A stretch of DNA of 64,000 nt from Hymenobacter qilianensis (GTDB taxonomy: Bacteria; Bacteroidota; Bacteroidia; Cytophagales; Hymenobacteraceae), in NCBI RefSeq assembly GCF_014489555.1, contig NZ_CP060784.1, forward strand, positions 3,844,001-3,908,000, read 5' to 3'. The notes beneath the pieces were generated by a model. It was not told where the DNA came from and did no database searches. It saw nothing but the letters and a program-made list of their open reading frames with translations. The number at the start of each line of letters is the position of its first letter. Position 1 is the first letter of the stretch. Made by a program: the position numbers and the translations under genes. This document shows positions 52,848-61,578 of the stretch, one piece after another.

Positions 52848-54020
52848 TTATAGGGCCGAACCGGCAAGCGCCTCAGCCTGAGAAGTAGGATCAGATATCA
52901 CGTGGCGCTCAATCCAGCCGCCACCCAGCACATCATTGCCTTCGTAAAAAACGGCGGCCTGACCGGGAGTTACAGCATGAACAGGCTCCTCAAAATAAGC
53001 ATATACTTTGTCGCCAATCTGTTCGAGGAAGGCGGCGGCACCGTCGTGGTTATAGCGAATCTTGGTGGTGGAAGGCACCAAACCCATACCTACCAGCGAA
53101 GCATACTTGCCCATATTCAGCTTGCCAACTACAGTCGTGGTGCTGGCCAGATCGTCGAAGTTACCGAGCACAACCTGGTTGGAGTCGGGGCGAATTTCGG
53201 TGACGTAGGCCGGAAAACCCAAAGCAATACCGAGCCCCTTGCGCTGCCCAATCGTATAGAACGGGTAGCCCTCGTGCGTACCCACCACCGTGCCATCGCG
53301 CAGTACAAATTGCCCCCCAGCCACGCGCGCCTCCAATCCTTCCACGCGCCGCTTCAAAAAGCCGCGGTAGTCGTTGTCAGGGATAAAGCAGATTTCGTAG
53401 CTCTCGGGCTTGTTAACCAGTTCTGTGAAACCGCGCCGGCGCGCCTCGTCGTAAATCTCGGTTTTGCGCATGCCGCCCAGCGGAAACAGCGTCCGCGCCA
53501 AGCTTTCCTGCGACACGCCCCAGAGGGCATACGACTGGTCTTTATTCTCATCCAGGCCTTTGCTCACCACATAACGACCGTTTTCCTGGCGTATGTTGGC
53601 GTAATGACCCGTGGCAATAAACTGACAACCCAGCTGATCGGCGCGGCGCAACAGCGCGTCCCACTTGATGTGTGTGTTGCACAGTACGCACGGATTAGGC
53701 GTGCGGCCGGCCAGGTATTCGTCGGTGAAGTTATTGATGACGAAGTCACCAAACTCGTCCCGAATGTCGATGATGAAGTGGGGAAAGCCGAGCTCAACGG
53801 CAATCTGCCGAGCGTCGTTGATGGAGTCGAGGGAGCAGCAGCCGGTTTCTTTTTTGGAGCCGCCCGCCGAGGCGTAATCCCAGGTTTTCATGGTCATGCC
53901 CACCACTTCATAGCCTTGCTCGTGCAAGAGCACAGCTGCTACAGATGAGTCGATGCCGCCGCTCATAGCGACGAGAACGCGCCCGCGTGGGGACGGCGTT
54001 GAGGAAGTATTTTCAGTCAT
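52848..54020 (-). CDS. mnmA: tRNA 2-thiouridine(34) synthase
   Basis: 390 aa. Adds sulfur to U34 of tRNAs for Glu, Gln and Lys. PP-loop SGGIDSS at 20-26, GMTMKTWDY, the catalytic cysteines in GRTPNPCVLCN and ESYEICFIPD, and the tRNA-binding TGHYANI and GQRKGLGI segments. Intact, although it contains an AAATTGCCCCCCAG copy (C run 53313-53318). Divergent from the TrpF-like gene. Confidence 0.96.
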   Translation of the reverse strand: MTENTSSTPSPRGRVLVAMSGGIDSSVAAVLLHEQGYEVVGMTMKTWDYASAGGSKKETGCCSLDSINDARQIAVELGFPHFIIDIRDEFGDFVINNFTDEYLAGRTPNPCVLCNTHIKWDALLRRADQLGCQFIATGHYANIRQENGRYVVSKGLDENKDQSYALWGVSQESLARTLFPLGGMRKTEIYDEARRRGFTELVNKPESYEICFIPDNDYRGFLKRRVEGLEARVAGGQFVLRDGTVVGTHEGYPFYTIGQRKGLGIALGFPAYVTEIRPDSNQVVLGNFDDLASTTTVVGKLNMGKYASLVGMGLVPSTTKIRYNHDGAAAFLEQIGDKVYAYFEEPVHAVTPGQAAVFYEGNDVLGGGWIERHVISDPTSQAEALAGSAL

Positions 54021-54211
54021 AGAGAAGCGCCCGTGAGGTCAAGGCTCCGGCCGCGATGGCAAAGATAACAGCTGGCACCGACCTACGGTTCAGCACTCGC
54101 CTATTAAGCTGTACAAAGTACATGCCGGGCGCTGCAATAGCTCATATTCCTTACTTTCGCGCTTCGTCAATCCCAGATCTGCCTTCCCGCCGGACTTCTA
54201 TTATTCTAATT

Positions 54212-54829
54212 ATGGCTCTGCTTACTTCCGTGCTGGTGCGCGGCATCAATAACCTTTCCGACGCCCGCTATTGCGCCGGCATGGGCGCCGACGGCCTGAT
54301 TTTCACCCTAGACCCTGCCCTGCCCGGCGCTGTTGATGCTGCTACCGTACGCGAGCTGGCCGGCTGGGTAGCCGGTGTGGAGCTGATTGGGGAGTTTGAC
54401 GAGATGCCCGTATCCGAAATCAACCGACTGGTAGAAGAGTGCGGCCTACAGCGAGTACTGCTGCACCAACGGCCCGAAGCGCCGCTCTCGGTACCGGCGC
54501 TGCTGCACGCGCCCCTCTTTCTCATCACTTCCAATAGTCTGAGAAACGAGATGCTGCTTCAGTACAGCCCGATTTTTCCCGCTGGCCTGGGCGTGGCCGC
54601 CTCCTTGAATATTGACGACTTGCCTGAGGCGCGGCAGGAAGCCCTGGCCGAAGCAGCGACGCAGTTCCCTTTGTGGCTCAGCGGCGCCATTACCGCCGAC
54701 AATGTAGCCGGTTTGCTCAACGCCATTCACCCAGCTGGCCTTATCCTGGAAGGTGGCAACGAAATCAAGCCGGGCCTGCGTGATTTTGAGGAATTAGAAG
54801 CGGTCTTTGAAGCGTTGGAGGCGGAATAG
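54212..54829 (+). CDS. TrpF/PRAI-like TIM-barrel protein lacking the catalytic cysteine
   Basis: 205 aa from MALLTSVLVRGINNL. Overall pattern of phosphoribosylanthranilate isomerase: LVRGINNLSDARYCAGMGADGLIFTLDP at the start, LQRVLLHQRP, WLSGAITADNVAGLL and LILEGGNEIKPGLRDFE at the end. The catalytic KxCG of TrpF is replaced by LVRG here and the usual QLHG is LLHQ. No other trp gene is near. Probably a repurposed paralogue of unknown activity; a divergent true TrpF cannot be excluded. Confidence 0.6.
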   Translation: MALLTSVLVRGINNLSDARYCAGMGADGLIFTLDPALPGAVDAATVRELAGWVAGVELIGEFDEMPVSEINRLVEECGLQRVLLHQRPEAPLSVPALLHAPLFLITSNSLRNEMLLQYSPIFPAGLGVAASLNIDDLPEARQEALAEAATQFPLWLSGAITADNVAGLLNAIHPAGLILEGGNEIKPGLRDFEELEAVFEALEAE

Positions 54830-54842
54830 CTGGGGGGCTTTT

Positions 54843-55694
54843 TTAGCCCATCACCGTTACTAAGTTATACACCTGCTCACCCAAGCGTTCGTCGCCCGTT
54901 ACCTGTATATGGGCTGCGGCCTGGGTGCGCGGCAGACTTTTGGTAAATAAGCGCCAAGCTACGGCGCCATCAATGGTAACTACTGCCTCGACAGCACCCG
55001 TCGCGCTTTCCTGTAATTCCCACTGCCCACCGCTGCTGTACACCAGAAACCAGGTGCCGCCGCCCGCGCCCGTTACCGTGAATTGCAGCGCATGCCCAGG
55101 CTCAGCGGCCAGCTGACGGTAGTGGTGCGGCAGCGCCCGAATGCAGGTAGCCAGAAAGGGCTGATACAATTCCGGCGCTACTAATTCGTCTTCGCCCCGC
55201 CCCACGGCCTGGCGGATTTGCTGCTGGTGGTGCCACTTTTCAGTGTAGTCGCGGGCAATGTGAAACCAGTTGAGCGAGGTTTGCTCCCCGGCCCAGCCCA
55301 CGGCAAAAGCGGCCGGCTCCCAAGGGTCTAACGTATGTAAAAAGGCTGTATACTCGCTCCCCGTCGACTCCAACAGCTCTAGCACAATGCGCGGACTCAG
55401 CCGCCGGGTGGCTTTTATCCAATCAGCATTCAGCTCGTTCAGAAACCGCACGATACCTTCGTAGCTGTTCGGATCGGCAGGCGTCACCCCAAAGTAGCCG
55501 TCGCGCAGCATGGATAGCGTTTGTAGGTTGCCAGCCAGCAAGTGCAAAGCCACGTCCATCACCTTCCATTGCGGTGCCAAAGTTTGTAGCTCCCACTCTG
55601 CGGGGTCCAAACCTTTAAGAAACGACAGCAGCTTCTCATCCAGGATGGAAAATAAAGGCAGGGTTTCGATAGGTATAGGGCGCGCAGCGGACAT
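54843..55694 (-). CDS. maleylpyruvate isomerase / DinB-like family protein with SCP2-like C-terminus
   Basis: 283 aa. N-terminal DinB-like four-helix bundle with metal-type His residues (WKVMDVALHLLAGNLQTLS; WFHIARDYTEKWHHQQQIRQA) as in mycothiol-dependent maleylpyruvate isomerases; C-terminal SCP2-like beta domain (HALQFTVTGAGGGTWFLVYS, VVTIDGAVAWRLFTKSL, VTGDERLGEQVYNLV). Bacteroidota lack mycothiol, so another thiol or another activity is likely. Its end is 14 bp from the TrpF-like gene on the opposite strand. Confidence 0.75.
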   Translation of the reverse strand: MSAARPIPIETLPLFSILDEKLLSFLKGLDPAEWELQTLAPQWKVMDVALHLLAGNLQTLSMLRDGYFGVTPADPNSYEGIVRFLNELNADWIKATRRLSPRIVLELLESTGSEYTAFLHTLDPWEPAAFAVGWAGEQTSLNWFHIARDYTEKWHHQQQIRQAVGRGEDELVAPELYQPFLATCIRALPHHYRQLAAEPGHALQFTVTGAGGGTWFLVYSSGGQWELQESATGAVEAVVTIDGAVAWRLFTKSLPRTQAAAHIQVTGDERLGEQVYNLVTVMG

Positions 55695-55703
55695 AAATCG
55701 ACT

Positions 55704-56365
55704 TTAACTCAGCGTAAACTGAATGTACTTGATAGCGATGCCCTCGCCGCGAAATCGACGCTCGTAATGGGTTTGGATATCTTCGGCGTGGGGCAGCAGC
55801 TCAGGCGTGGCGTAAATATCGGCGGTATGGGCTAAAATACGGGCTCCCGGACGGGTTTGCAGCGTTTCAAGTGTGTATTCATACAGCGGCGTATCGTCCG
55901 TTTTGAGGTGAACAAGCCCTCCCGTGCGCACTATTTCCTGATACAAATTGAGGAAGCGCGGCGACGTGAGGCGGCGCTTGATATCCCGGTCGCGGGGTCG
56001 CGGGTCGGGGAAGGTGACCCATATCTCGGCTAGCTCCTGGGGGGCAAAATGCGCATTCAGCGACTCGGCCCGCGTGCGCAAAAAACCTACGTTCGTCAGG
56101 CCCAATTCCTCGGCGCGGGTACTGCCCCGCCAGATTCGGTCGCCCTTGATGTCAAGACCCAAAAAGTTGCGCTCCGGGTAGCGAGCGGCCAGGCCCACCG
56201 TGTAGTCACCCTTGCCGCAGCCCATTTCCAGCGTAATGGGGTTATCATTCTGAAAGAAATCCTGATGCCAGCGCCCCCCAACTGCTCATAGTTGGATTTG
56301 CCCGGCTCTACAATATCGGTCCGCTCCGCGTTGTGGGCGAAGCGTACAAGTTTCACTCGACTCAT
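55704..56365 (-). CDS. trmB: tRNA (guanine-N7-)-methyltransferase; one frameshift as read
   Basis: Methylates G46 of tRNA. N-terminus MSRVKLVRFAHNAERTDIVEPG, then after a break in the six-C run 56274-56279 the main frame: NPITLEMGCGKGDYTVGLAARYPERNFLGLDIKGDRIW (SAM motif), WVTFPDPRPRDRDIKRRLTSPRFLNLY (the tRNA-binding catalytic loop) and HLKTDD. With one added base it is 220 aa, normal for TrmB. Ends nine bases before the DinB-like gene starts. Confidence 0.94.
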
Positions 56366-56405
56366 TTATTTGATTATTTATCTTATTAATCCCTCAGGGA
56401 GAATT

Positions 56406-56506
56406 GACTGTCATGCAGAGCCGAGGCGAACCATCTTGCTCGCGGTCGTTTAATTAGTACTCCTACTAAACACGCGAGATGCTTCGCTACCGCTCTGCAT
56501 GTCAGA
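56406..56506. repeat. dispersed hairpin element (copy F)
   Basis: TGTCATGCAGAGCCGAGGCGAACCATCTTGCTCGCG-type left arm (56409 on) and CGCGAGATGCTTCGCTACCGCTCTGCATGTCAG right arm (to 56505), imperfectly paired. The loop is the reverse complement type of copy D (GTGTTTAGTAGGAGTACTAATTAAAC read on the minus strand). Between trmB and folC. Confidence 0.8.
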
Positions 56507-56547
56507 CGGATTGAGATGGTGATTAATCACACCACTAAGCCCCATTC

Positions 56548-57853
56548 CTATCCGTAAAGCTCCTCGACCTCAGCTACCACAAAGGTACTTCCACCGATAA
56601 AAACCACATCATCCGGCCCTGCAGCAGCGCGGGCAGCTTTCACCGCCGCTGCTACAGGTCCATAAATTGCCCCCGGAGCCCAACTACGGCAGCCCGCTCC
56701 GCTAGTTCAGCGGCGGGCAAAGCACGCGGAATGCTTGCCTGGCAGAAATAATAGGTGGCCGTGGGGGCAAAAGCGTGAGCATTTTGGTCACGTCCTTATC
56801 GTTTACTACACCCAACACTACGTGCAGCTGATGGTACTTGAGTTGTGCCAGTTGGGCAGTTACCAGGCGTAACCCTGCCTCATTATGGGCTGTATCGCAT
56901 ACCACCAACGGGCGGCGCCCGATAATACTCCAGCGCCCTCGAAGCCCCGTAAGCTGGCTCACTTGGCTCAATCCCTGACGCACTGCTGACTCAGGAATTT
57001 GGAATCCCTGCCGTTGCAAATCGGCTAAAACGGCTAACACGCCAGGTAAATTAAACCGCTGATATTCACCCAGCAAACCTATCTCAAGCTCATTCAGTAC
57101 TGGAAGTTCATGTAGCTTTATAGTAAAGCGCTGTGTTTCCGTATCCGATGACTGGGGGGCATTTTTTTCAACTTGATATTGCTGGTCGGCAAACGTCAGG
57201 GGCGCGGCCAGTCGGTGGGCTTTTTCCTCAAAAACAGCAGCTACTTCCGGCTGCGTCTGGCTAATAACAACGGGCACGCCCGGCTTGATTATTCCGGCTT
57301 TCTCAGCAGCGATGAGCGGCAGCGTGTCTCCCAGCAACGCCTGATGATCGAAGCTGATGTTGGTGATCAGCGAAACCAGTGGCGTAATGATGTTAGTGGA
57401 ATCCAGCCGGCCGCCCAAGCCCACTTCCACGATGGCGATATCTACTTTCTCTTCGGCAAAATATTGGAAAGCCAACGCCACGCACATCTCAAAAAAGGAC
57501 GGCTTTACTTCCTCAAACAACGGACGCCATTGCTCCACAAATGCCACCAGATAGCTGGGGGGCAATTCCTGGCCATTGATTTTGATGCGCTCCGTGAACT
57601 CACGCAGATGAGGTGAAGTGTACAAGCCTACTTTATATCCCGCCGCCTGCAACACAGCCGCCAGCATGTGGGAGCTACTCCCCTTACCGTTGGTACCGGC
57701 TACGTGCACGCTACGAAAGCGACGCTCCGGGTGACCAAGGGCCTCAGCCAGTACTTCCGTATTCCCCAATCCTTCCTTATAGCCTGCTGCTCCTACCCGC
57801 TGAAACATAGGCAGTTGCTCGTACAGGTAAGCCAACGTTTCGGCGTAAGTCAT
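56548..57853 (-). CDS. folC: bifunctional folylpolyglutamate synthase / dihydrofolate synthase; two frameshifts as read
   Basis: About 435 aa from MTYAETLAYL. Mur-ligase fold: VHVAGTNGKGSSSHMLAAVLQ (P-loop), YTSPHLREFTERIKING, IVEVGLGGRLDSTNII, TNISFDHQALLGDTLPLIAAEKAGIIK, LRGRWSIIGRRPLVVCDTAHN. The C-terminus is shifted twice: one base at 56763-56767 gives LLPPTATYYFCQASIPRALP and one at 56670-56674 gives GAIYGPVAAAVKAARAAAGPDDVVFIGGSTFVVAEVEEL, the proper end. Converts dihydropteroate to dihydrofolate and adds glutamates. Confidence 0.94.
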
Positions 57854-57984
57854 GGGAAGTAGAATCAATAAGTAGGTCGAACCCTGCTCAATTATTTTGC
57901 TAATGAGCGCTGATGTGAGCGCAAAAGAAAACCGCCGGCCGGATAAATCCGACTGGCGGCTACGTGAATGAAGAAAATAGCTAA

Positions 57985-58937
57985 CTATTCCAGGCGGAAC
58001 CGAAAGGTAATATACCCTACGCCCCCACCCGGATCAGGGCGCGTTTTGCGGAAGGAGAACTGCTCGCGAATCGTTTTGATGCAAGCCTGCACCTGGGCTG
58101 CTGACATGGTGCCGGCAACTTTACCAACCGAAATAATCTCGCCTTCTCCGTCAATTGTAATCTTAAAACGCAAATAACCACCCTGATTATCGACGAGCGG
58201 CGGCTGCGGCTTGTTGGCAAATGCCCAGCCACCGTTGCCGAAGCCGTCACCGGAGCCGCTGCCGCCCCCCGAGCCGCCACCATCGCCACCGCCACTGCCG
58301 GGCGTACCGTAGAGGGCGCGGGCATCAAGGCTGCCTTTAGGATTGCCCTGGTCGCCTGTCGCGCCGGGGCGGTCGCCGTTATTGTTGCCAGTGGGTGTAT
58401 TGCTCGTACCGGCAGAACCATTGCCACCGCCATCATCGCTGCCCTTGGGCGTATATAAAGTGCGGGGTTTGGGGGCAGGAGGAGCTTCGCGCACAACTTC
58501 CTTCACCGGCTCTGGCTTTTCTACGGGTGGCGTTTCTCGTACAACCGGCTTGGGCGGCGTAGGACGCTCTACTGGTGAAATTTTGACGGGGCTTTCCTCC
58601 GCCTCACTAGTCACTATTTTTTCCTCCGCGGCATCGGGCGGCGTGGGGGCTGCAGCCCGCGCTGGCTGTGGTGTGGGCTGCGGATCAGGGTTACGAGCCG
58701 GGGGCGGCTGTCCTCGGTATTGCGTGAGTTATTGGCCTGGGCCAGCGTTTGGATATCGCCATAGCCGGCTTCATCCACGCCATAGTTCAGCTCAACACCA
58801 CCACCACCCATTTCCGTTAAGGGCGGATCTGGCCCCTTGAAAACGGTAAATATGAACAGCAATAACAGCAAGACATGAACGATCACCGTCCCGACTAGCG
58901 CCTCCCGGCGGTGATGTTCGCGGTAATCGAGTGCCAT
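57985..58937 (-). CDS. tonB: energy transducer TonB; one frameshift as read
   Basis: About 317 aa. N-terminal cytoplasmic tail and membrane helix (EALVGTVIVHVLLLLLFIFTVF, 12-33), a Pro/Lys/Glu-rich periplasm-spanning stretch (VERPTPPKPVVRETPPVEKPEPVKE), a Gly-rich spacer and a C-terminal TonB-type domain (YLRFKITIDGEGEIISVGKVAG...IKTIREQFSF...YITFRFRLE). The halves 58614-58937 and 57985-58614 join when one base is added in the run 58700-58704. Couples proton motive force through ExbB/ExbD to outer-membrane receptors. Confidence 0.85.
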
Positions 58938-58993
58938 GAGTTATCTATAATTAAGTATCGAGTTGTTCAACGCAAACCATAAAGGGCGCGTTC

Positions 58994-59407
58994 CTACCCG
59001 CGCGCGGCGCTTTGCTGTGCCTGCGTGGCCATCACCATTTTCACTTTCAGCCGGTTGCCGATTTCGAGAATATCTACCAGCTTCTGCACGTTCAAAGATG
59101 CATCGACGCGCAAGACCACTGTAGGCTGATCGAGACCAGTTATGCGCTTGCTAAGGGCCGATTCCAAATCGGTTGAAGTTACAGGCTGACGATCTAGGAA
59201 GTACTGCCCAGCGGCATCAACGGAGATATTGATTGTCTCTTTCATCACGGCCTTGCCTGAGCGGGCATTAGGCAGAAGCAGCTTAATCACGTTGGGATTT
59301 ACCATCGTACTCACAATCAAAAAGAACAGCATCAGGAAGAACATGATGTCGTTCATCGAGCTAGTCTCGACGTGCGAGGAAAGCTTGCGGCGGCGGCTTA
59401 AATCCAT
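58994..59407 (-). CDS. exbD: ExbD/TolR-family biopolymer transporter
   Basis: 137 aa. One N-terminal transmembrane helix (NDIMFFLMLFFLIVSTMV) preceded by RRRKLSSHVETSSMND, the usual ExbD start with the proton-relay Asp just before the helix (D20), and a periplasmic domain (ETINISVDAAGQYFLDRQPV, VVLRVDASLNVQKLVDILEIG). Works with ExbB in the motor. 56 bp upstream of tonB. Confidence 0.92.
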   Translation of the reverse strand: MDLSRRRKLSSHVETSSMNDIMFFLMLFFLIVSTMVNPNVIKLLLPNARSGKAVMKETINISVDAAGQYFLDRQPVTSTDLESALSKRITGLDQPTVVLRVDASLNVQKLVDILEIGNRLKVKMVMATQAQQSAARG

Positions 59408-59410
59408 TTT

Positions 59411-59497
59411 TAATTGTTAGATGGCTGAATGGTTAAATAGCTGCATGTTATGGCAAGTCGTGTAACGCCCAGCCATTCACCCTTCAACCATTTATTT
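59411..59497. repeat. AT-rich inverted repeat of GGCTGAATGGTTAAAT units
   Basis: GATGGCTGAATGGTTAAATAGC at 59418 on is mirrored by CCATTCACCCTTCAACCATTTA up to about 59491. Between exbD and exbB; same kind as 38898-39035. Confidence 0.6.
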
Positions 59498-60197
59498 TTA
59501 ATTATCCTGCAGGATGTCCATGAACTCAATGGCCGAGTTTTCCATGCGGAAAACCAGGCGCTCAACCATGATGCTGAGCCAGTGATAGCCAACGTGGGCA
59601 ATGATGCCGACGATAAGACCAGCCGCTGAGGTTACCATTTTAGTATACAAGCCGCCCGAAATCTGGGCGATACCGAAGTCGCCGGTGGTGCTGATGGCGT
59701 AGAAAATTTTGATTACACCGATAATGGTACCCACGAAACCAAGCATGGGTGCAATACCAGCGATGATACCCAAGATGCTGATGTTCTTCTCTAAACGAGC
59801 AATCTCGATTTTACCGACGTTCTCGACACTGGTTTCGATGTCTTTCAGGGGCAAGCCAATGCGGCGAATACCCTTCTCAATCATGCGAGCTAAGGGCGAA
59901 GCATTTTGCGCGCACAGCATTTTTGCCCCCTGCAAGTCACCTTTCACCATCAGCCCCGAATGCCCCCCATGAAGGAATCAGGGTTGCTGGTGGCTTTGCG
60001 AATGGTGATGTAACGCTCCAGAATAATAAAAACAGAGATCGAGAAGAGAATAAAAATGGGAATCATTACCCACCCACCCTGCAGCACCAAATCAATCAGG
60101 GACAGTTCGGGGCAGCCGCGTTGGCCGCAGCATTGGCGGCAACAGCCGCAGTATCAAGGGGAGCAGTGGTGGTAATTTGCAGGAGCAACGATGTCAT
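59498..60197 (-). CDS. exbB: MotA/TolQ/ExbB proton channel family protein; two frameshifts as read
   Basis: About 233 aa. Start MTSLLLQITTT; Ala-rich stretch; then after one base at 60109-60112 the helix IDLVLQGGWVMIPIFILFSISVFIILERYITIRKAT; after another base in the six-C run 59963-59968 the main frame GAKMLCAQNASPLARMIEKGI, SILGIIAGIAPMLGFVGTIIGVIKIF and MVTSAAGLIVGIIAHVGYHWL, the two conserved channel helices. Forms the proton channel that powers TonB. Confidence 0.9.
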
Positions 60198-60198
60198 T

Positions 60199-61460
60199 TT
60201 AGTACTTAAGAACCCAGAGTGATGAGCCGTATTGTTTGCGTAATTGAGAAAGGCTGCGGTCGGCGGAAGCGCGGTCGGCAAATTCGCCTACAGTGAGGCG
60301 GTAAAAACGGCTGCCAGCGGATGCGCGCGTCGCACGCACGGGCCACAATATCTGCGCAGGACGGTTTTTGCGGGCTAAAGCGGCCCGTGCTTTTTCCACG
60401 CTCCGAGGAGTGTCAAAGCTGCCGGCTACCACGTAGAAACGACCTGTCCGGGTTTTAATTGTTGGAGTCGAGGCTGCTGTAGCCGGCGTCGCCGTTGCAG
60501 CCGCTTTTACTGCTGGCGCAGGAGCAACAGCCGGTGCCGAGGAGGCTAACGGTTTAACTACTTCTGTCGGCTTTACTGGAATTGCTGGCTTTGCAGAAGG
60601 TTTTGCACTAGCCTCGGCAATGGGCTTCTCTACAGTATCTGAAGTGGAGGCAGGCGTATTGGTTGGCTGATTCTTATCCCAGTCAGCAGTTTCGGGAGTC
60701 ACAACGGCAACCGGTTCGGTTGAATCGGCTGCACCGTCGGGCACGAATTCTTCGCTCCAGCCATGGTTGGCCAACGTAGCCTGCTGCGTGGCTCTGGATT
60801 GCGGTTTAATAGTGCTGGGGGCATTTTCTGCTCTTGGGCCACCCACGAGGCCGGCACCGCCCTGAAGCTATCAGGCAAGTGGCCCAGGCGCAGAGCAAAC
60901 AAGTAACCAGCCGATAACATCAGACCGGTAAGTACGGTGGCGGCGGCAACGTTGAACACCCGAGCTGCCCTCCGTGAACGACCCGCGACGGTGAGCTGGG
61001 GCGCCGTAGGCTGCCGCTCGCGAGCCAGCAAGGCATCCGTTGCCCGCACTGGCCGCGATACTAATTCGGGTAGTCCATAACTGGCCGAGAGCAGATTTTG
61101 GGTGCCCGTGTATTCAAACTCCAATCCTCTTCCAGCAGCCCGGCGAAATACTCCAATGCCCGGCAGTTCCGTGCGCTGGGCGCTTTCCAACTCAGCCTGC
61201 AGATTAGCCACCGCGTTGCGCACCATCTGACGGGCTTCCGAAGCGGGCACATGCAGCGCATGACTCAGGGCATCAACCAGCAAGCCATCGTTGCGGGTCA
61301 GAGCACCATTGAAGGCGACGGTTTTGGTTGGTGGAGTCAGCGTGTGGCGCACCGGATGAATCCGGGCCGGCGCATAATCGGCGATAAGGCCGCCGAAACC
61401 GGGAATAATCACGCAGTCGTGGTCCCGAAGTAAGCTGAGAATATGGTTGGAAATCGGCAA
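60199..61460 (-). CDS. HU-CCDC81 and SPOR domain-containing membrane protein; one frameshift as read
   Basis: About 420 aa. Cytoplasmic N-terminus with tandem HU-CCDC81-like domains (ISNHILSLLRDHDCVIIPGFGGLIADYAPARIH; LPGIGVFRRAAGRGLEFEYTG), a membrane helix (VFNVAAATVLTGLMLSAGYLFAL), a Pro/Ala/Thr-rich linker and a C-terminal SPOR domain (FYVVAGSFDTPRSVEKARAALARKN, FYRLTVGEFADRASADRSL) that binds denuded peptidoglycan at division sites. The frames meet when one base is added at 60817-60821. A typical Bacteroidota division-associated protein; one base from exbB. Confidence 0.9.
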
Positions 61461-61578
61461 GGTCGGTTGTGTTTGTGGTGCGTTAATCTTTGCTGCGTTA
61501 AGGCTGTAAACAGCTTACTTATCGGAAGTAAGCTTCGGAATATCCTACTATTTACAAGTGCATCAGCGCAGTAAAAAA

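Noticed and set aside
52902..53948. 348-codon open frame opposite mnmA
   Set aside because: Shadow of mnmA; composition and motifs belong to the minus strand.
54832..54844. Terminator after the TrpF-like gene (CTGGGGGGCTTTTTT)
   Set aside because: No complementary left arm nearby; it is a single half-copy of the recurrent motif with a T tract.
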